Positions 34,467 to 44,453 of a DNA stretch of 64,000 nucleotides are shown here, piece by piece (the stretch's first letter is position 1; every line of letters begins with the position of its first letter). A program made the position numbers and the translations under genes. This DNA is from Streptomyces sp. R28 (GTDB lineage Bacteria; Actinomycetota; Actinomycetes; Streptomycetales; Streptomycetaceae), in NCBI RefSeq assembly GCF_041052385.1, contig NZ_CP163439.1, positions 1-64,000 of the forward strand, written 5' to 3'. The notes under the pieces were generated by a model that was given only the letters and a program-made list of their open reading frames with translations, was not told the origin of the DNA and searched no databases.

Positions 34467-37418
34467 ATGGGCATCTCCCCTGCCGAGTGGCTGGTGGCGC
34501 CGATGGTCGCAATCGAGGAGGAGCGGGCCGAAGCCCTCCTCACGGAGCGATTCGGCATCAAGGGAACACTCGAGGATCTGGGCAGCAACCACGACCGCAA
34601 CTTCCGGGTGCGCACCGGTCCGGATGAGCACGGGTACGTCTTCAAGGTCTTCAACCCGGTCATCGACCGCGCGGTACTGAGGGCGCAGTCCGAGGCCACC
34701 GAGCGCCTGGCCCGGGCGCTGCCGGAGCTGCGGCTACCGCGGGCCCGGGTTGGAGTCGACGGGGAGCACATCCAGACCGTCTCCTTGGACGGCCAGGACT
34801 ACGACTGCCAATTGCTCGACTACGTTCCCGGTGAACCCATCATGGACAGCCGCTATCTGGCTCCGCGGGTGGTGGCGCGGCTGGGAGAGCTGGCCGGACG
34901 CATCACCGCGGCCCTGGAAGGCCTCGACATACCGACTCCGGACAGGCCGATGCTATGGGACCTGCGCAACGCCCTCGACGTTGTCGAGACCCTGGCCCCG
35001 TACATGGTCGACCAGCGAAGGGCCGAGCGTGTGCTGCGAGCCGCCCGCGCGGCACAACAACTGGTGGAGCGGCGCGCCGCGCGGCTTCCCATACAGGTCA
35101 TTCACGGCGATGTGGCCGACAACAACGTGGTGTGCCGGACGGACCCGGACGGCCGCCCCATACCGGTCGGGGTGATCGACTTCGGAGATCTCACACACAG
35201 CTGGGCCGTGGCCGAGCTGGCGGTCGCCTGCACTTCCGTCCTGCATCATCACGGAGCCACACCGGCTTCGGTGCTACCCGCGGTCCGCGCGTTCCACGCC
35301 GTACGGCCGCTCGTCGGAGACGAGCTGGACGTGCTGTGGCCCCTTATCGTGCTGCGCGGCTGCGTGCTGGTGGTATGCGGGCAGCACGCAGCACTGCAGG
35401 ACCCCGGCAACGGCTACGCCACAGCGGCCCTTGACCGTGAGTGGGCCATGTTCGAGGCCGGTGCCTCGGTACCGGCCGAGGTGATGGCGGCCCACTTCCG
35501 GCAGGTGATCGGCGAACCCGCCCCGCACAGCGATCCACCGACCTCGAGCCACCCTCTTCTCCCCGAACTTCCCTCCGAAGCAACGGTGCTCGACCTGTCC
35601 GTAACCAGCGACGCGCTGCACGGCGGCGGCTGGCTCGATCCCGACGCGGAGTCCGCTGTGGTCGCACGGGCACTCGCCTCGGGCGGCACGGCAGTGCTGA
35701 CCCGGCACGGAGAGTGCCGTCTCACCCGCACACAGGTCGACAACACAGAGCAGAGCGCCACGCTCGCGCTCGGCGTGGAGGTGCACCTCACCAGCCCGCT
35801 GGCGGTCCACGCGCCATGGGCTGGCACGGTCACCCGGCACGCCGAGCACGGAGTGACCCTGACCGCCGGGGGGCTGCACCTGGTGCTCGACGGCATCGAC
35901 CCGGCTGTCGCGGTCATCGACGGAGGAGAGGTCGTATCCGGTCAGCAGTTGGGCACCGTCGCCGCACAGGGCAGCTGGTATCGGTTGGATGTGCAACTGT
36001 CCCGGCTTGGCACGGGATTTGCACCACGCTTCACTCCGCCAGGGCTGGACGCGGGCTGGCTGACGATGTGCCCTGATCCCACCGGCCTGATCCTCCCCCG
36101 GGCGGACCGCCCCGTGGCGGACACGCCCACGGAGCCGGAGAGCGTCCTGCTGGAGCGTCGAGTGAGGTCTTTCGCCACCGTGCAGGAGCACTACTTCCAA
36201 GCGCCTCCGCAGATCGAGCGCGGCTGGCAGCACCATCTGGTGGACACCCGAGGCCGCGGCTACCTGGACATGCTCAACAACGTGACCGTCCTGGGCCACG
36301 GTCACCCGCGACTGGCTGAAGCAGTGCACCGGCAGTGGCAGCGGCTCAACACCAACTCCCGTTTCCACTACGCCTCGGTGGTGGAGCTGTCGGAGCGGCT
36401 GAGCGCGCTCCTGCCGGACGGACTCGACACCGTCTTCCTCGTCAACAGCGGCTCCGAGGCCGTGGATCTGGCACTGCGGCTTGCCTGGGCCGCTACCGGG
36501 AGGCGCGATGTCGTCGCGGTGGAGGAGGCGTACCACGGCTGGACCTACGCCGGTGACGCCATCTCCACCTCGACGGCCGACAACCCGAACGCCTTGGCCA
36601 CCCGCCCCGCGTGGGTGCACACAGTCCCCACGCCGAACAGCTACCGCGGCCCGCACCGCGGCCCTGAGGCGCACCTCTACGGTCCCGAGGCCGCGGCCGT
36701 GATCGCCGACCTGGTCAGGTCCGGACGCCCTCCAGCGGCGTTCGTGTGCGAGCCCTACTACGGCAACGCCGGCGGAATGGCTCTGCCCGACGGCTACCTC
36801 GAGCAGGTCTACGCCGCCACCCGGGAATCCGGCGGTCTCTGCATCGCCGACGAGGTGCAGGTCGGCTACGGTCGGCTGGGCTCCCACTTCTGGGGCTTCG
36901 AGCAGCAGGGCGTCGAACCGGACATCGTCGCTGTCGCCAAGGCGATGGGCAACGGTCACCCCCTGGGGGCGGTGATCACCCGTGGCGAGATCGCCGACGC
37001 TTACCGTTCGCAGGGCTACTTCTTCTCATCGGCCGGCGGCAGCCCGGTCAGTTCGGTGGTCGGACTGACCGTGCTCGACGTGCTCCGCGACGAAGGTCTC
37101 CAGGACAACGCCCGCACGGTCGGCGCACACCTGCGAACGCGGCTGCTGCGACTCGCCGACAAGCACCCGCTGATCGGCGCCGTCCACGGCAGTGGCCTGT
37201 ATCTGGGCGTCGAGTTCGTCAGAAACCACGAGACACGGGAGCCGGCGACCGAGGAGACAGCCGCCATCTGCGAACGGCTACGGGAACTGGGCGTGCTGAT
37301 GCAGCCGACTTCGGACCGGATGTGCGTCCTGAAGATCAAGCCGCCGCTGTGCCTGACCACGACGAGCGCCGACGTCTTCGTCGACGCCCTCGACGACGCA
37401 CTCACCCAGGGATGGTGA
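34467..37418 (+). CDS. Fusion: APH-type kinase, M23-like domain, class III aminotransferase
   Basis: A 983-residue protein in three parts. Residues 1-350 are an aminoglycoside-phosphotransferase/choline-kinase-like domain (HGDVADNNVVCR catalytic loop, GVIDFGDLTHSW metal site). Residues 400-510 resemble a peptidase M23/lysostaphin-type beta domain (VHLTSPLAVHAPWAGTVTRH), seemingly without the full zinc ligands. Residues 560-983 are a PLP-dependent class III aminotransferase (FLVNSGSEAVDLALRLAW, CIADEVQVGYGRLG, and the Schiff-base Lys in AVAKAMGNGHPLG). The architecture is known in proteobacteria and actinobacteria, with a likely kinase-then-lyase/transaminase action on a hydroxylated amine such as phosphoethanolamine or phosphohydroxylysine. 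The substrate is unproven. The upstream lrp gene suggests amino-acid control. GGAG precedes the ATG. Confidence 0.9.
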   Translation: MGISPAEWLVAPMVAIEEERAEALLTERFGIKGTLEDLGSNHDRNFRVRTGPDEHGYVFKVFNPVIDRAVLRAQSEATERLARALPELRLPRARVGVDGEHIQTVSLDGQDYDCQLLDYVPGEPIMDSRYLAPRVVARLGELAGRITAALEGLDIPTPDRPMLWDLRNALDVVETLAPYMVDQRRAERVLRAARAAQQLVERRAARLPIQVIHGDVADNNVVCRTDPDGRPIPVGVIDFGDLTHSWAVAELAVACTSVLHHHGATPASVLPAVRAFHAVRPLVGDELDVLWPLIVLRGCVLVVCGQHAALQDPGNGYATAALDREWAMFEAGASVPAEVMAAHFRQVIGEPAPHSDPPTSSHPLLPELPSEATVLDLSVTSDALHGGGWLDPDAESAVVARALASGGTAVLTRHGECRLTRTQVDNTEQSATLALGVEVHLTSPLAVHAPWAGTVTRHAEHGVTLTAGGLHLVLDGIDPAVAVIDGGEVVSGQQLGTVAAQGSWYRLDVQLSRLGTGFAPRFTPPGLDAGWLTMCPDPTGLILPRADRPVADTPTEPESVLLERRVRSFATVQEHYFQAPPQIERGWQHHLVDTRGRGYLDMLNNVTVLGHGHPRLAEAVHRQWQRLNTNSRFHYASVVELSERLSALLPDGLDTVFLVNSGSEAVDLALRLAWAATGRRDVVAVEEAYHGWTYAGDAISTSTADNPNALATRPAWVHTVPTPNSYRGPHRGPEAHLYGPEAAAVIADLVRSGRPPAAFVCEPYYGNAGGMALPDGYLEQVYAATRESGGLCIADEVQVGYGRLGSHFWGFEQQGVEPDIVAVAKAMGNGHPLGAVITRGEIADAYRSQGYFFSSAGGSPVSSVVGLTVLDVLRDEGLQDNARTVGAHLRTRLLRLADKHPLIGAVHGSGLYLGVEFVRNHETREPATEETAAICERLRELGVLMQPTSDRMCVLKIKPPLCLTTTSADVFVDALDDALTQGW

Positions 37419-37858
37419 CACACGGTACGGGTGTACCTGTCGGAGGCTGTCCTGCGGCACCGATCAGCGGTGGCACCAGGTCAACACAGCCAAGTCAGAG
37501 CCCAGCAGCGAGCACACCGGGTGACAGCTGCTGACCTGCGTAGTCGCGCGTCGAGCCGGCTGTGGCCGCCCGGAGCCCGCGTAGCCAGTAAAACGTCCTC
37601 TCGCCGGCTCCCCAACACCCGCACCCACCCTGTACGACAACCTCGACCTTCAAGACCACAACCACCTCGGCGCCCGCGGGCCGAACAACGCTGCGGATCG
37701 TGCACGCCTCCCCGGTCGGAGTGGACCCGAACCCCGGCGCGCATGCCCGGGCACCGATCTTGGCGCCCACTTGTGAGCCGGTCGGCCCTTGGCTCCAACT
37801 GGCCGGCCACCTAGTAAGTGCCCGATCCGGTGATCTGCTGTGCAGTGACCACCTGGTT

Positions 37859-37891
37859 CGGTTCTCGGCGGCCGAAGGCCGCCGAGAACCG
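37859..37891. terminator. Strong hairpin
   Basis: A perfect 15-bp stem (CGGTTCTCGGCGGCC / GGCCGCCGAGAACCG) with a GAA loop, about 90 bp downstream of the DUF6262 gene in its reading direction and 440 bp downstream of the aminotransferase fusion. It probably ends one or both transcripts. The rest of 37419-37982 holds nothing I recognise. Confidence 0.65.
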
Positions 37892-37982
37892 CCGTGGGGT
37901 GACCTGAGCGCTCAGATCGGACGGTGGCTGGTCGGGCTCAAGGCCGGTGGTTCAGAGCCCGGGTCAACTCTCGATTGGCAGC

Positions 37983-38418
37983 TCACGCCGCCTCCAACTC
38001 CTCTGTCCGTTCGTCGACTTCGCCCTGCTTGGCGGTAACCTCCTGCTCAAGGAGAGCGATGCGACGTTGGAGCTGGTCGATGTCGACGGGAGCACCGAGG
38101 CCGGATTCGGCCCAGACGGCATCGCCGAGCTGGGAGGACAGGCGGCTCTCCAACTGCCGGACCCGTGCCGCGAGGCGCTTGTTACGTTCCAGCGCGTTCG
38201 CGAGGTCGGTTTGCAGCGAAGTTCGGCTGACCGCCGCGACCCGCCCCTCCTCAGCGGGGGTGTTGGCGGCGGCGTGGACGCGTTCGAGCAGGTCACGATG
38301 GCGATAAAGGAAGGTCCGATCGACTCGGGCGGCTCTGGCGAGACCGGAGACGGTGATGTCCCCGCCGCTCTTGGCGGCGGCGTCGATGGCCTCACGTTCG
38401 CGTTCGGGCTGGGAGTCT
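37983..38418 (-). pseudogene. DUF6262-like (TnpC-type) protein, 5' end missing
   Basis: About 145 residues: GGDITVSGLARAARVDRTFLY then RHRDLLERVHAAANTPAEEG (an HTH-like segment), followed by coiled coil (ALERNKRLAARVRQLESRLS, DIDQLQRRIALLEQEVTAKQ). This is the DUF6262 family, found with tyrosine-recombinase transposases of the Tn554 TnpA/B/C kind. The start is lost: just before the recognisable part, at a CTAG site near 38418, the sequence becomes an IS5-type fragment. No TnpA/TnpB recombinase is in view. Confidence 0.7.
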
Positions 38419-38460
38419 AGACACGGGGCGGGGCGGCGTGGGTCGACGAGGCGGGGCCGG

Positions 38461-38690
38461 GGATGGTGGACGCCGCGGCGGGCCTGCTGGCCCGGCTGCG
38501 CCGTCTGCACCGCGACATCACCCTCGTCTGGGCCGACGGCGGCTACACCGGCGGCCTCGTCGGCTGGTGCCGGGACAAACTTGCCCTGACCCTGGAGATC
38601 GTCAAGCGCACCGACGGCATGGAGGGTTCGTGGTGCTGCCGAGGCGGATGTACCGTCGTCACGGCGGCGCCGACGCGGCTCGCCGCGTAG
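38461..38690 (+). pseudogene. IS5-family transposase fragment
   Basis: The plus frame reads AAAGLLARLRRLHRDITLVW then ADGGYTGGLVGWCRDKLALT and LEIVKRTDGMEG, matching the second-Asp region of the IS5 transposases at 4641 and 60292 (LVWADGGYTGSLVEYC). A frameshift follows and both ends are missing. Confidence 0.75.
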
Positions 38691-38730
38691 GGTTCAGGCC
38701 GATTCGGGTGCCCTGGCGGCGACGCGGTCC

Positions 38731-38768
38731 GCCCGCCGTCCCCGGTGTGAACACCGGGGACGGCGGGC
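38731..38768. terminator. Terminator hairpin of the GH18 gene
   Basis: A 16-bp perfect stem (CCCGCCGTCCCCGGTG / CACCGGGGACGGCGGG) with a TGAA loop, 24 bp past the stop codon of the minus-strand gene that ends at 38792. Confidence 0.8.
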
Positions 38769-38791
38769 GGAGTTGAGCGATGACGCCAAGA

Positions 38792-41700
38792 TCAGGTCGG
38801 GTCGCCCTCGTAGTCGGGCCGGATGGCGAGCTTCTTCGCGTCCCAGAGTTCGAGGGTGCGCTTCAGGCAGTCGTTCTCGGAGGCCACGTCCATGGCGAGT
38901 TGCTGGCCGATCTCGTTGTTCCGCTCGTCCGCCTTGTTGTCCGCGTCCGTACCCGGCCTGCCGGCCTCGTGCGCATTGCCCATTTCGGTCGCGAAGTCCT
39001 TGCCCAGCCTCTTGGTGAGCATGCACTGCCAGAAGACGTGACGGACGGAGTTCTGCTTCTCCGGGTCCGTCATGTGCTCCACGACCTTGTACACCTGGAT
39101 GTGTACGCCGATCCACGGGTAGAGCTTGTCCCAGTTCTCCTGCCTGCGGATGACGTCGAATTCCTCCTTGCTGATGTTCTTTCCGATCAGCGCCACGCTC
39201 TCCAGGATGCCGTCGAACCCGTTGCGCCGGACTTTGTCGCCGATCTTGCTCACGATGGCGGCGACCGTGCCCATCTTCTCCGCGCTGTCCTTCTTCCTGA
39301 CGGCGTTGTAGCCCATCCCGACAAGCCCCGCCCCGGCGACGGCGACGGTCAGAGCGGTGGTGATGGCCGCCTCGGGAATGAGGACCACGGCGATGGCAAC
39401 GCCGAGGAATGCTGCGAGGATGTCGCCGCCGATGCTGCGGGGGGCGATCCCGCCGGCCCCTCCGTCCCTCCGGCGGGCGGTCTCCAGCATGGTGTTGTAG
39501 ACATCCTTGCTCGGAACCGTGTTGCACTCGCAGTGGAACTTGGCGTCGGAGGCCACGCTCATGGTCATCGTCCAGTCGCCCGCCTGCGGATCCTTGACGA
39601 CCACAAGGCGCACCGAGTCGCCGGACATCTTGACGAGTCGACCGGCCTCGTCGACATCCTTGTCGTACGCGTTCCCGTCGGGGTCCTTGAGGCTCATGAC
39701 GACCCCGTCGGGGAAGTCTACCGATTCGTCGTCCTTCGTGACCGCCGCATACAGGAACGGCGCATCCACACCGATGGTCATCGTGTTCGTGAGGTTGAAC
39801 CGCTCCACGTTGTCCCAGCCGTCCGGGACCGCAACGCTGCTGACCTGGCAGTACATGCAGTCGTTCTCACCCTGTGACTGCGTCGTGGGCGCGGGTACCG
39901 GGCTCAGCTCGTCGCTGACGTCGAAAATGCCCCAGAGTCCGCCGACTCCCTTGTCCTCGATCTCCGTCGGCTCGTCGAAGTACTGGCCCGCGATGAGCGC
40001 CGGGGTCTGCTTCGCGGCCTCTTGCCAGTCGTCGCTGAGGGAGAGGCCCCACAGCCGCGAGGCGTACCGTGTGTACCCGTCGGGCGCCCCGTCCTTCTCT
40101 TCCACGTGACCCCAGAACCAGTCCGGGACGTCGTTATTGTCGAGGACGTCGAACTCGCCCCAGAGTCCGAGAGCGCCCTTGTCCACAATGCGCGTCGGCC
40201 GGTTGAAGTACTGCCTCTTGACCACGGCCGGACAGTTCTGGGCGACGCTCTTCCAGTCCGCGTCGTCGGGTATGTTCCACAGCCGGGCCGAGAACTGCCG
40301 CATGCCGTTGTCTTTGGTGCCGTCGTCCTGGAACTGCAGGGCGCTGGTCGCGTGCCCCAGGAAGCCCATGGAGTCCCACAGGTAGGAATTGGCCACCGGG
40401 ACCGGCGGATCCGTGATGGGCGAGGACTCGGGGACCTCGTTGCCGGAGGCGAGGTAGAGGGCCTTGATGATGCTCTTGCCGTCTTCCCATACGTCATTGG
40501 AGAGTTCCCAGATGATGACGCCCTTGGCGCCGACTCCCTTGAGGAACTTCAGTTTGCTGACGGCGGTGTCCGGGGTCTCGAAATAGATATTGTGGGCGTA
40601 CGGGTACTCGCCCGGAGGAAGGGGTTCGGCGAGCTTGGGGCGGGGCGTGCTCCCGTCCACCTTGATGTTCGCGTCCTCGGCGTCAAGGGCGTCCGGGAAT
40701 TCGTCCAGGATTTCCTTGTACCGAAGCACCTTGTACCCCGGGGGCACCTCACCGGTCAGGTCGTCCGGCTCCTTGGCCGCGGCGAAGTCATAGCCGTAGA
40801 CCGGCACGCCGGCGGCGATCTTTCCGCGGTCCACTTCCTGTCCCTTGCCCTGCCAGTTCAGGAAGAGCGGATTCGTCCAGTACCAGAGGCAGTCCTCGAC
40901 CGACAGGATCGGATTGTTCTCCACAGCGTCGCCCCCCGGGGCGTCCGAACCAGCGCCCGCCCTGGCCCCCGGCCAGCCGCCCTGCTGTTCGCGGAGGTAC
41001 GACTCCAGATAGACATCCGCCTCACGGATCTTCGCCGTGTCCTTCCCGCGGATCTTGTGCAGGGCGGAATGCGGGCCGACCGGGGACTTGTCCCACGACC
41101 CGGTGAGGTCGTAGGTCATCACGCCCACCCAGTCGAGGTGTTCGGCCATGTCCGGGTCGTAATTGTTCCCGTACCACGACGTGCCGAAGACGCCGCCGAC
41201 ACGATCTTGTCGGGCATGGCCTCCTTCAGCTTCTTGGCGAAGAGAGTCAGGCCCCGCCCCGCGGGATGCGGGCCGTCGCTCTTCATCCGGCCGCCCTGAT
41301 CCCCCTGGCCGGGCCGGCCCCACCAGCACTCTAGGTCGAGATCGACGCCGTCCAGGCCGTTGTGGGTGACGTAATCCACGACGTTGCGCACGGCCTGGTC
41401 GAGCTTCGGCGAGGCCGGGTCGGTCCCGACGGCCGTCATCAGGTCAAGGAACGCGAAGTCGTTCGCGCCGCCCAGCGCGACCATGATCTTGGTCCCGTAC
41501 ACGTTCGCGGCTATGAGCACGTCCGCGAGAACGGCGCCGATCTCCCGGACCGACTTGGGGTCGAACGCGCCGGACTCCTGCTCGCTGAACGTCAAGAACG
41601 AAATGATGCCGTGCGTGATGTACTGATACATCTCGCCCTTGCCGTAGTCGAATCCCTCCTCTTTCCGCCAGGTAGGGATGTACGCGATGATGTTCGCCCG

Positions 41701-41904
41701 CTCGGTCTCCTTGTGCGGAGTCCTGTCGTAGAGCTCGTCGAAGAAGCGCCAGCCGTTCTTGTTCGGATCCCCCACCCCCGGCTCGTCGGCCCAGAAAGCG
41801 GCACGGAAAATGTTGCCCTTGTATTTGGCGACGGCTCCGGTCTTGTAACCGCTGGGATTTTCTTCCCACTTGGGTACGTCAGGGTAGTCCGACGAATTTC
41901 CCAC
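38792..41904 (-). pseudogene. GH18 chitinase-like, multidomain, DUF6973-ended protein with one frameshift
   Basis: About 1035 residues once one missing base near 41196 is restored (KIVSAA then VFGTSWYGNNYDPD). In order: a chitin-binding CBM5/12-like segment (GYKTGAVAKYKGNIFRAAFW), a GH18 barrel with the catalytic motif LDGVDLDLECWW (DxxDxDxE intact), two copies of a 55-residue repeat (SARLWNIPDDADWKSVAQNC / SRLWGLSLSDDWQEAAKQT, each ending LWGxFDV), a beta domain, a glycine-rich hydrophobic stretch and a C-terminal DUF6973 domain (SVRHVFWQCMLTKRLGKDF, NNEIGQQLA). No classical signal peptide is seen. The GTG at 41902-41904 has GGGAG upstream. It may be a chitin-directed toxin-like enzyme; if the frameshift is an assembly error, the gene is intact. 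Confidence 0.8.
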
Positions 41905-42106
41905 TTGAACTCACTCCCGGTGGTGCGGTGCGTGCGGTCATGGCCAGCCAACCGGAGACTTCCTCCCCGTCCCAGACCAGAATCAGCCCCGCTGCCGGCT
42001 GTGAAGAACGTCTCCGCTGGCGCGCCGACTTGAATCGCTCGAGTGCAATGACCTGACACTCCAGCTGCCAGGGCTTCGGCATAGTCGTGTGATGTCCGGT
42101 TCGTGA

Positions 42107-42390
42107 TCACCTGAGGCCGAATAGTGCGAGCGGGCGTTTCGGGTCGCGGGAGTTGGCGCGGAGTGCAGCGGCGATGTGGGTGCCGGCGATGCGTAAGGCG
42201 CCGATGGCGAGGTTGCGCCAGGTCGCCATGGTGCGGGGCGCGCTGCCGGTCCGAAGCTGTGAGGCGTCCTCGGCGAAGGTGTTGTCCCTCACGTGGTGCA
42301 GGGCCTCGATCTGACAGTGCGAGCGAATCATGTTCGCGAGCTGAGCGGGTGTGGCCTGCTCGGTGCTGAGAAGCCGTATCTCAACCGATC
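42107..42390 (-). pseudogene. ISAs1-family transposase, C-terminal fragment
   Basis: Minus-strand [20 protein letters not shown] then [40 protein letters not shown] and [19 protein letters not shown] are the end of an ISAs1 (H-repeat) transposase. The DDE core is absent. Confidence 0.85.
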
Positions 42391-42509
42391 ATGGAACGTG
42401 CGGGTCGAACAGGTTTCCCGCCGGGGTGATCTTCCCGGTGTACGCGCATGAAGACAGGGCCTCCCGGTAGCTCGGGGATGCGAATCTGACCGAGCAGTGC
42501 CGGGAGGCC

Positions 42510-42686
42510 CTGGTGTCGTTGTTGTACGCGCCCGAACCCGTTCAGTTCAACTCGGCTGCTCCATCGTGTGATTGCCTCGCGCACGTGTACGGCAACGCGG
42601 CCGACCATCCCGACCGGGTTCGCCGGTATCCCTCCGACATGACGGACGCGGAGTGGGCGGCCGTGCGGCCGTTGCTGCCCTCTCGG
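42510..42686 (+). pseudogene. IS5-family transposase, N-terminal fragment
   Basis: VQFNSAAPSCDCLAHVYGNA then ADHPDRVRRYPSDMTDAEWA matches the start of the transposases at 4641 and 60292, then stops matching after VRPLLP. Upstream, AGGGCCTCCCGG and CCGGGAGGCCCT form the same kind of RBS-covering hairpin as in the full elements, though the bases differ. Confidence 0.8.
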
Positions 42687-42763
42687 TTGCGTACCGATCT
42701 CCGCCACTCCCCTTCCCGGTCCCGGCCGGGCGACGGCCGCAGCTGGCTGCCTACTGTGGGCGC

Positions 42764-43190
42764 GTGACGACGCCTTCCGATGACACTGCCGGGTCTGAGC
42801 CGGTGCCCGTGCGGGTCGTTCTGCCCGCCGACCCCCTGCTGGGGACTGAGCCGCAGGAGGTCGTCGCACGGCTGTGGAAGCGGCGGCAGACGGAGACAGG
42901 CTGGTAGGGCTGCCGTCCTACCGAGTTCGTGAGGACGGCGACGTGGAGGCGGCGGAGTCACCGGGTGTAGGTGCGCGCCCCGGAGCATGTGCGGCGGGTC
43001 GACGGCGTCGACTACGACCAGGTCGTCACCGAGAAGTTGGAGCGGTCGCCGCAGTCGGTGGTCCGGGATGTCCTCGGGGAGCGCCGGCCTTCGGGGTGGG
43101 TGCTGGCGAAGGGTGCGCGGTGAGCGCGGCCCGGATCAGGGTGTCCTGCACGCGCCGGACTGCGATGAGGCACCACCAGGCCCACCGCAG
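42764..43190 (+). pseudogene. Frameshifted hypothetical protein
   Basis: Three plus-strand frames join into one protein: TTPSDDTAGSEPVPVRVVLP and EVVARLWKRRQTETGW (GTG at 42764, TAG at 42905), then LVGLPSYRVREDGDVEAAE, then VRAPEHVRRVDGVDYDQVVT with RRPSGWVLAKGAR, and GPDQGVLHAPDCDEAPPGPP. The last part resembles the ends of DUF6233-type Streptomyces proteins. At least three frame changes make it non-functional unless they are sequencing errors. Confidence 0.6.
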
Positions 43191-43227
43191 TCCGGGGTCC
43201 AGTCCCGCGCCGGGCCTGGTGCGGCGA

Positions 43228-43824
43228 CTACTGCGGGACGGGTGCCTCGCCGGATACGGCGATACCTGCCTGGTGGAAGTCGTCCACGGCTGCGGCTGTC
43301 GTGGCCGGGGCGACTCCGACGGAGTAGTCCAGGCGTACCCGTGCGCGGAATCCGGCCTTCACGGCGTCCAGCGCGGTGGCACGCACGCAGTGGTCCGTGG
43401 CGATGCCCACCACGTCGACGTCCTCGACCCCGCGGGCGCGCAGCCAGTCCGCGAGGGGGGTTCCTTCTTCGTCGGCTCCTTCGAAGCCGCTCTTGGAGGC
43501 GCTGTGGGCGCCTTTGTAGAAGACGGCGTCGACTTTGCCGCCGGTGACGGCGGGGGCGAAGTGGGGGTGGAACTCGCTGCCCTCGCCTCCGGCCACGCAG
43601 TGGACGGGGAAGCTGTCCTTGAAGTCCGGGGTCTCGGAGAAGTGACCTCCCGGGTCGATGTGGTGGTCGCGGGTGGCTACGACGTACTGGTAGTCGCGGC
43701 CCGCGCTCTGCTCCACCAGGTCGGCGATCTTGGTCGCGATCCGCGCGCCGCCCGGTACGGGGATACTGCCTCCTTCACAGAAGTCGTTCTGCACGTCCAC
43801 GACGATCAAGCCTCGGCTCACCAT
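43228..43824 (-). CDS. pncA: Nicotinamidase / isochorismatase-family hydrolase
   Basis: A 198-residue cysteine hydrolase that converts nicotinamide to nicotinate in NAD salvage. The catalytic triad is visible: Asp in GLIVVDVQNDF, Lys in VFYKGAHS and Cys in GIATDHCVRAT. The metal ligands Asp/His/His are in TRDHHIDPGGHFS. This metal-site pattern is specific to nicotinamidases rather than other isochorismatase-fold enzymes. The ATG at 43822-43824 is chosen because GAAGGG lies 5 nt upstream. It stands alone; 43831-44094 holds nothing I recognise. Confidence 0.93.
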   Translation of the reverse strand: MVSRGLIVVDVQNDFCEGGSIPVPGGARIATKIADLVEQSAGRDYQYVVATRDHHIDPGGHFSETPDFKDSFPVHCVAGGEGSEFHPHFAPAVTGGKVDAVFYKGAHSASKSGFEGADEEGTPLADWLRARGVEDVDVVGIATDHCVRATALDAVKAGFRARVRLDYSVGVAPATTAAAVDDFHQAGIAVSGEAPVPQ

Positions 43825-44094
43825 GACCACCCTTCATCACGACGGAACAACCCCCCGCGTTCTACCGGCCCTCGCACTTCCCCGGGGGACATAGGCGGCT
43901 GAGCTCACCCGCACGGCTGAGGGTCTTCACCGCCGGAGCGATTCGCACCCGCCGAAGGCCAGGCCATGTACGGGGCCGGTGCCCCCCTGCCTGGTGTCAT
44001 CGCACCGCCGTCTCCGGGCGGCCGGCCAGCGGCCCCGCCGCCCGGATGTGGCGGGCGGAGCAGGTCAGTTAGTGAACTGCCGGACAGTCCCTAA

Positions 44095-44340
44095 CTACCG
44101 CATGTCCGACGTGCCGACGCCGTCGATGCCAGTGATGCTGGCGCTAGGGGCGAAGGTGTTGCTCTGACCGCTCATGAACGAGTCACCAAACACCGACACG
44201 ACTTGATTGACTGATTCATCGCGGTTTTGTCCTCCGCTGTCTCCGAGCCCCAGGACGCTGGAAGCGTTGGCCGTGCCTGTGATCGTCAGTGTGGCCCCGG
44301 CGAGGGCGAGGGTGGTAAGTGCACGCTTGGTGGTGTTCAT
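44095..44340 (-). CDS. Small secreted protein
   Basis: 81 residues. The N-terminus MNTTKRALTTLALAGATLTI ending TGTANA-S is a typical Sec signal peptide (positive N-region, hydrophobic core, ANA/S cleavage). The mature part of about 54 residues (VLGLGDSGGQNRDESVNQVV, SNTFAPSASITGIDG) is Gly/Ser/Asn-rich and without Cys. It resembles small secreted Streptomyces proteins of chaplin-like size, but has no chaplin motif. The ATG at 44338-44340 is preferred; the longer frame lacks a signal peptide start. Confidence 0.65.
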   Translation of the reverse strand: MNTTKRALTTLALAGATLTITGTANASSVLGLGDSGGQNRDESVNQVVSVFGDSFMSGQSNTFAPSASITGIDGVGTSDMR

Positions 44341-44453
44341 GTGCTGATAACGACCTTGCGCATGTGTAGTGACGACCATCCGACAAGCACTTCAAGCCCA
44401 CCGGGACGGACCGATCCGTCGTCAGGCCCGTCACGCGACCCGTCGGACACGCC

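Noticed and set aside
33872..34627. A 251-codon plus-strand ORF overlapping the aminotransferase start
   Set aside because: Sequence is not protein-like and it runs into the real gene in another frame.
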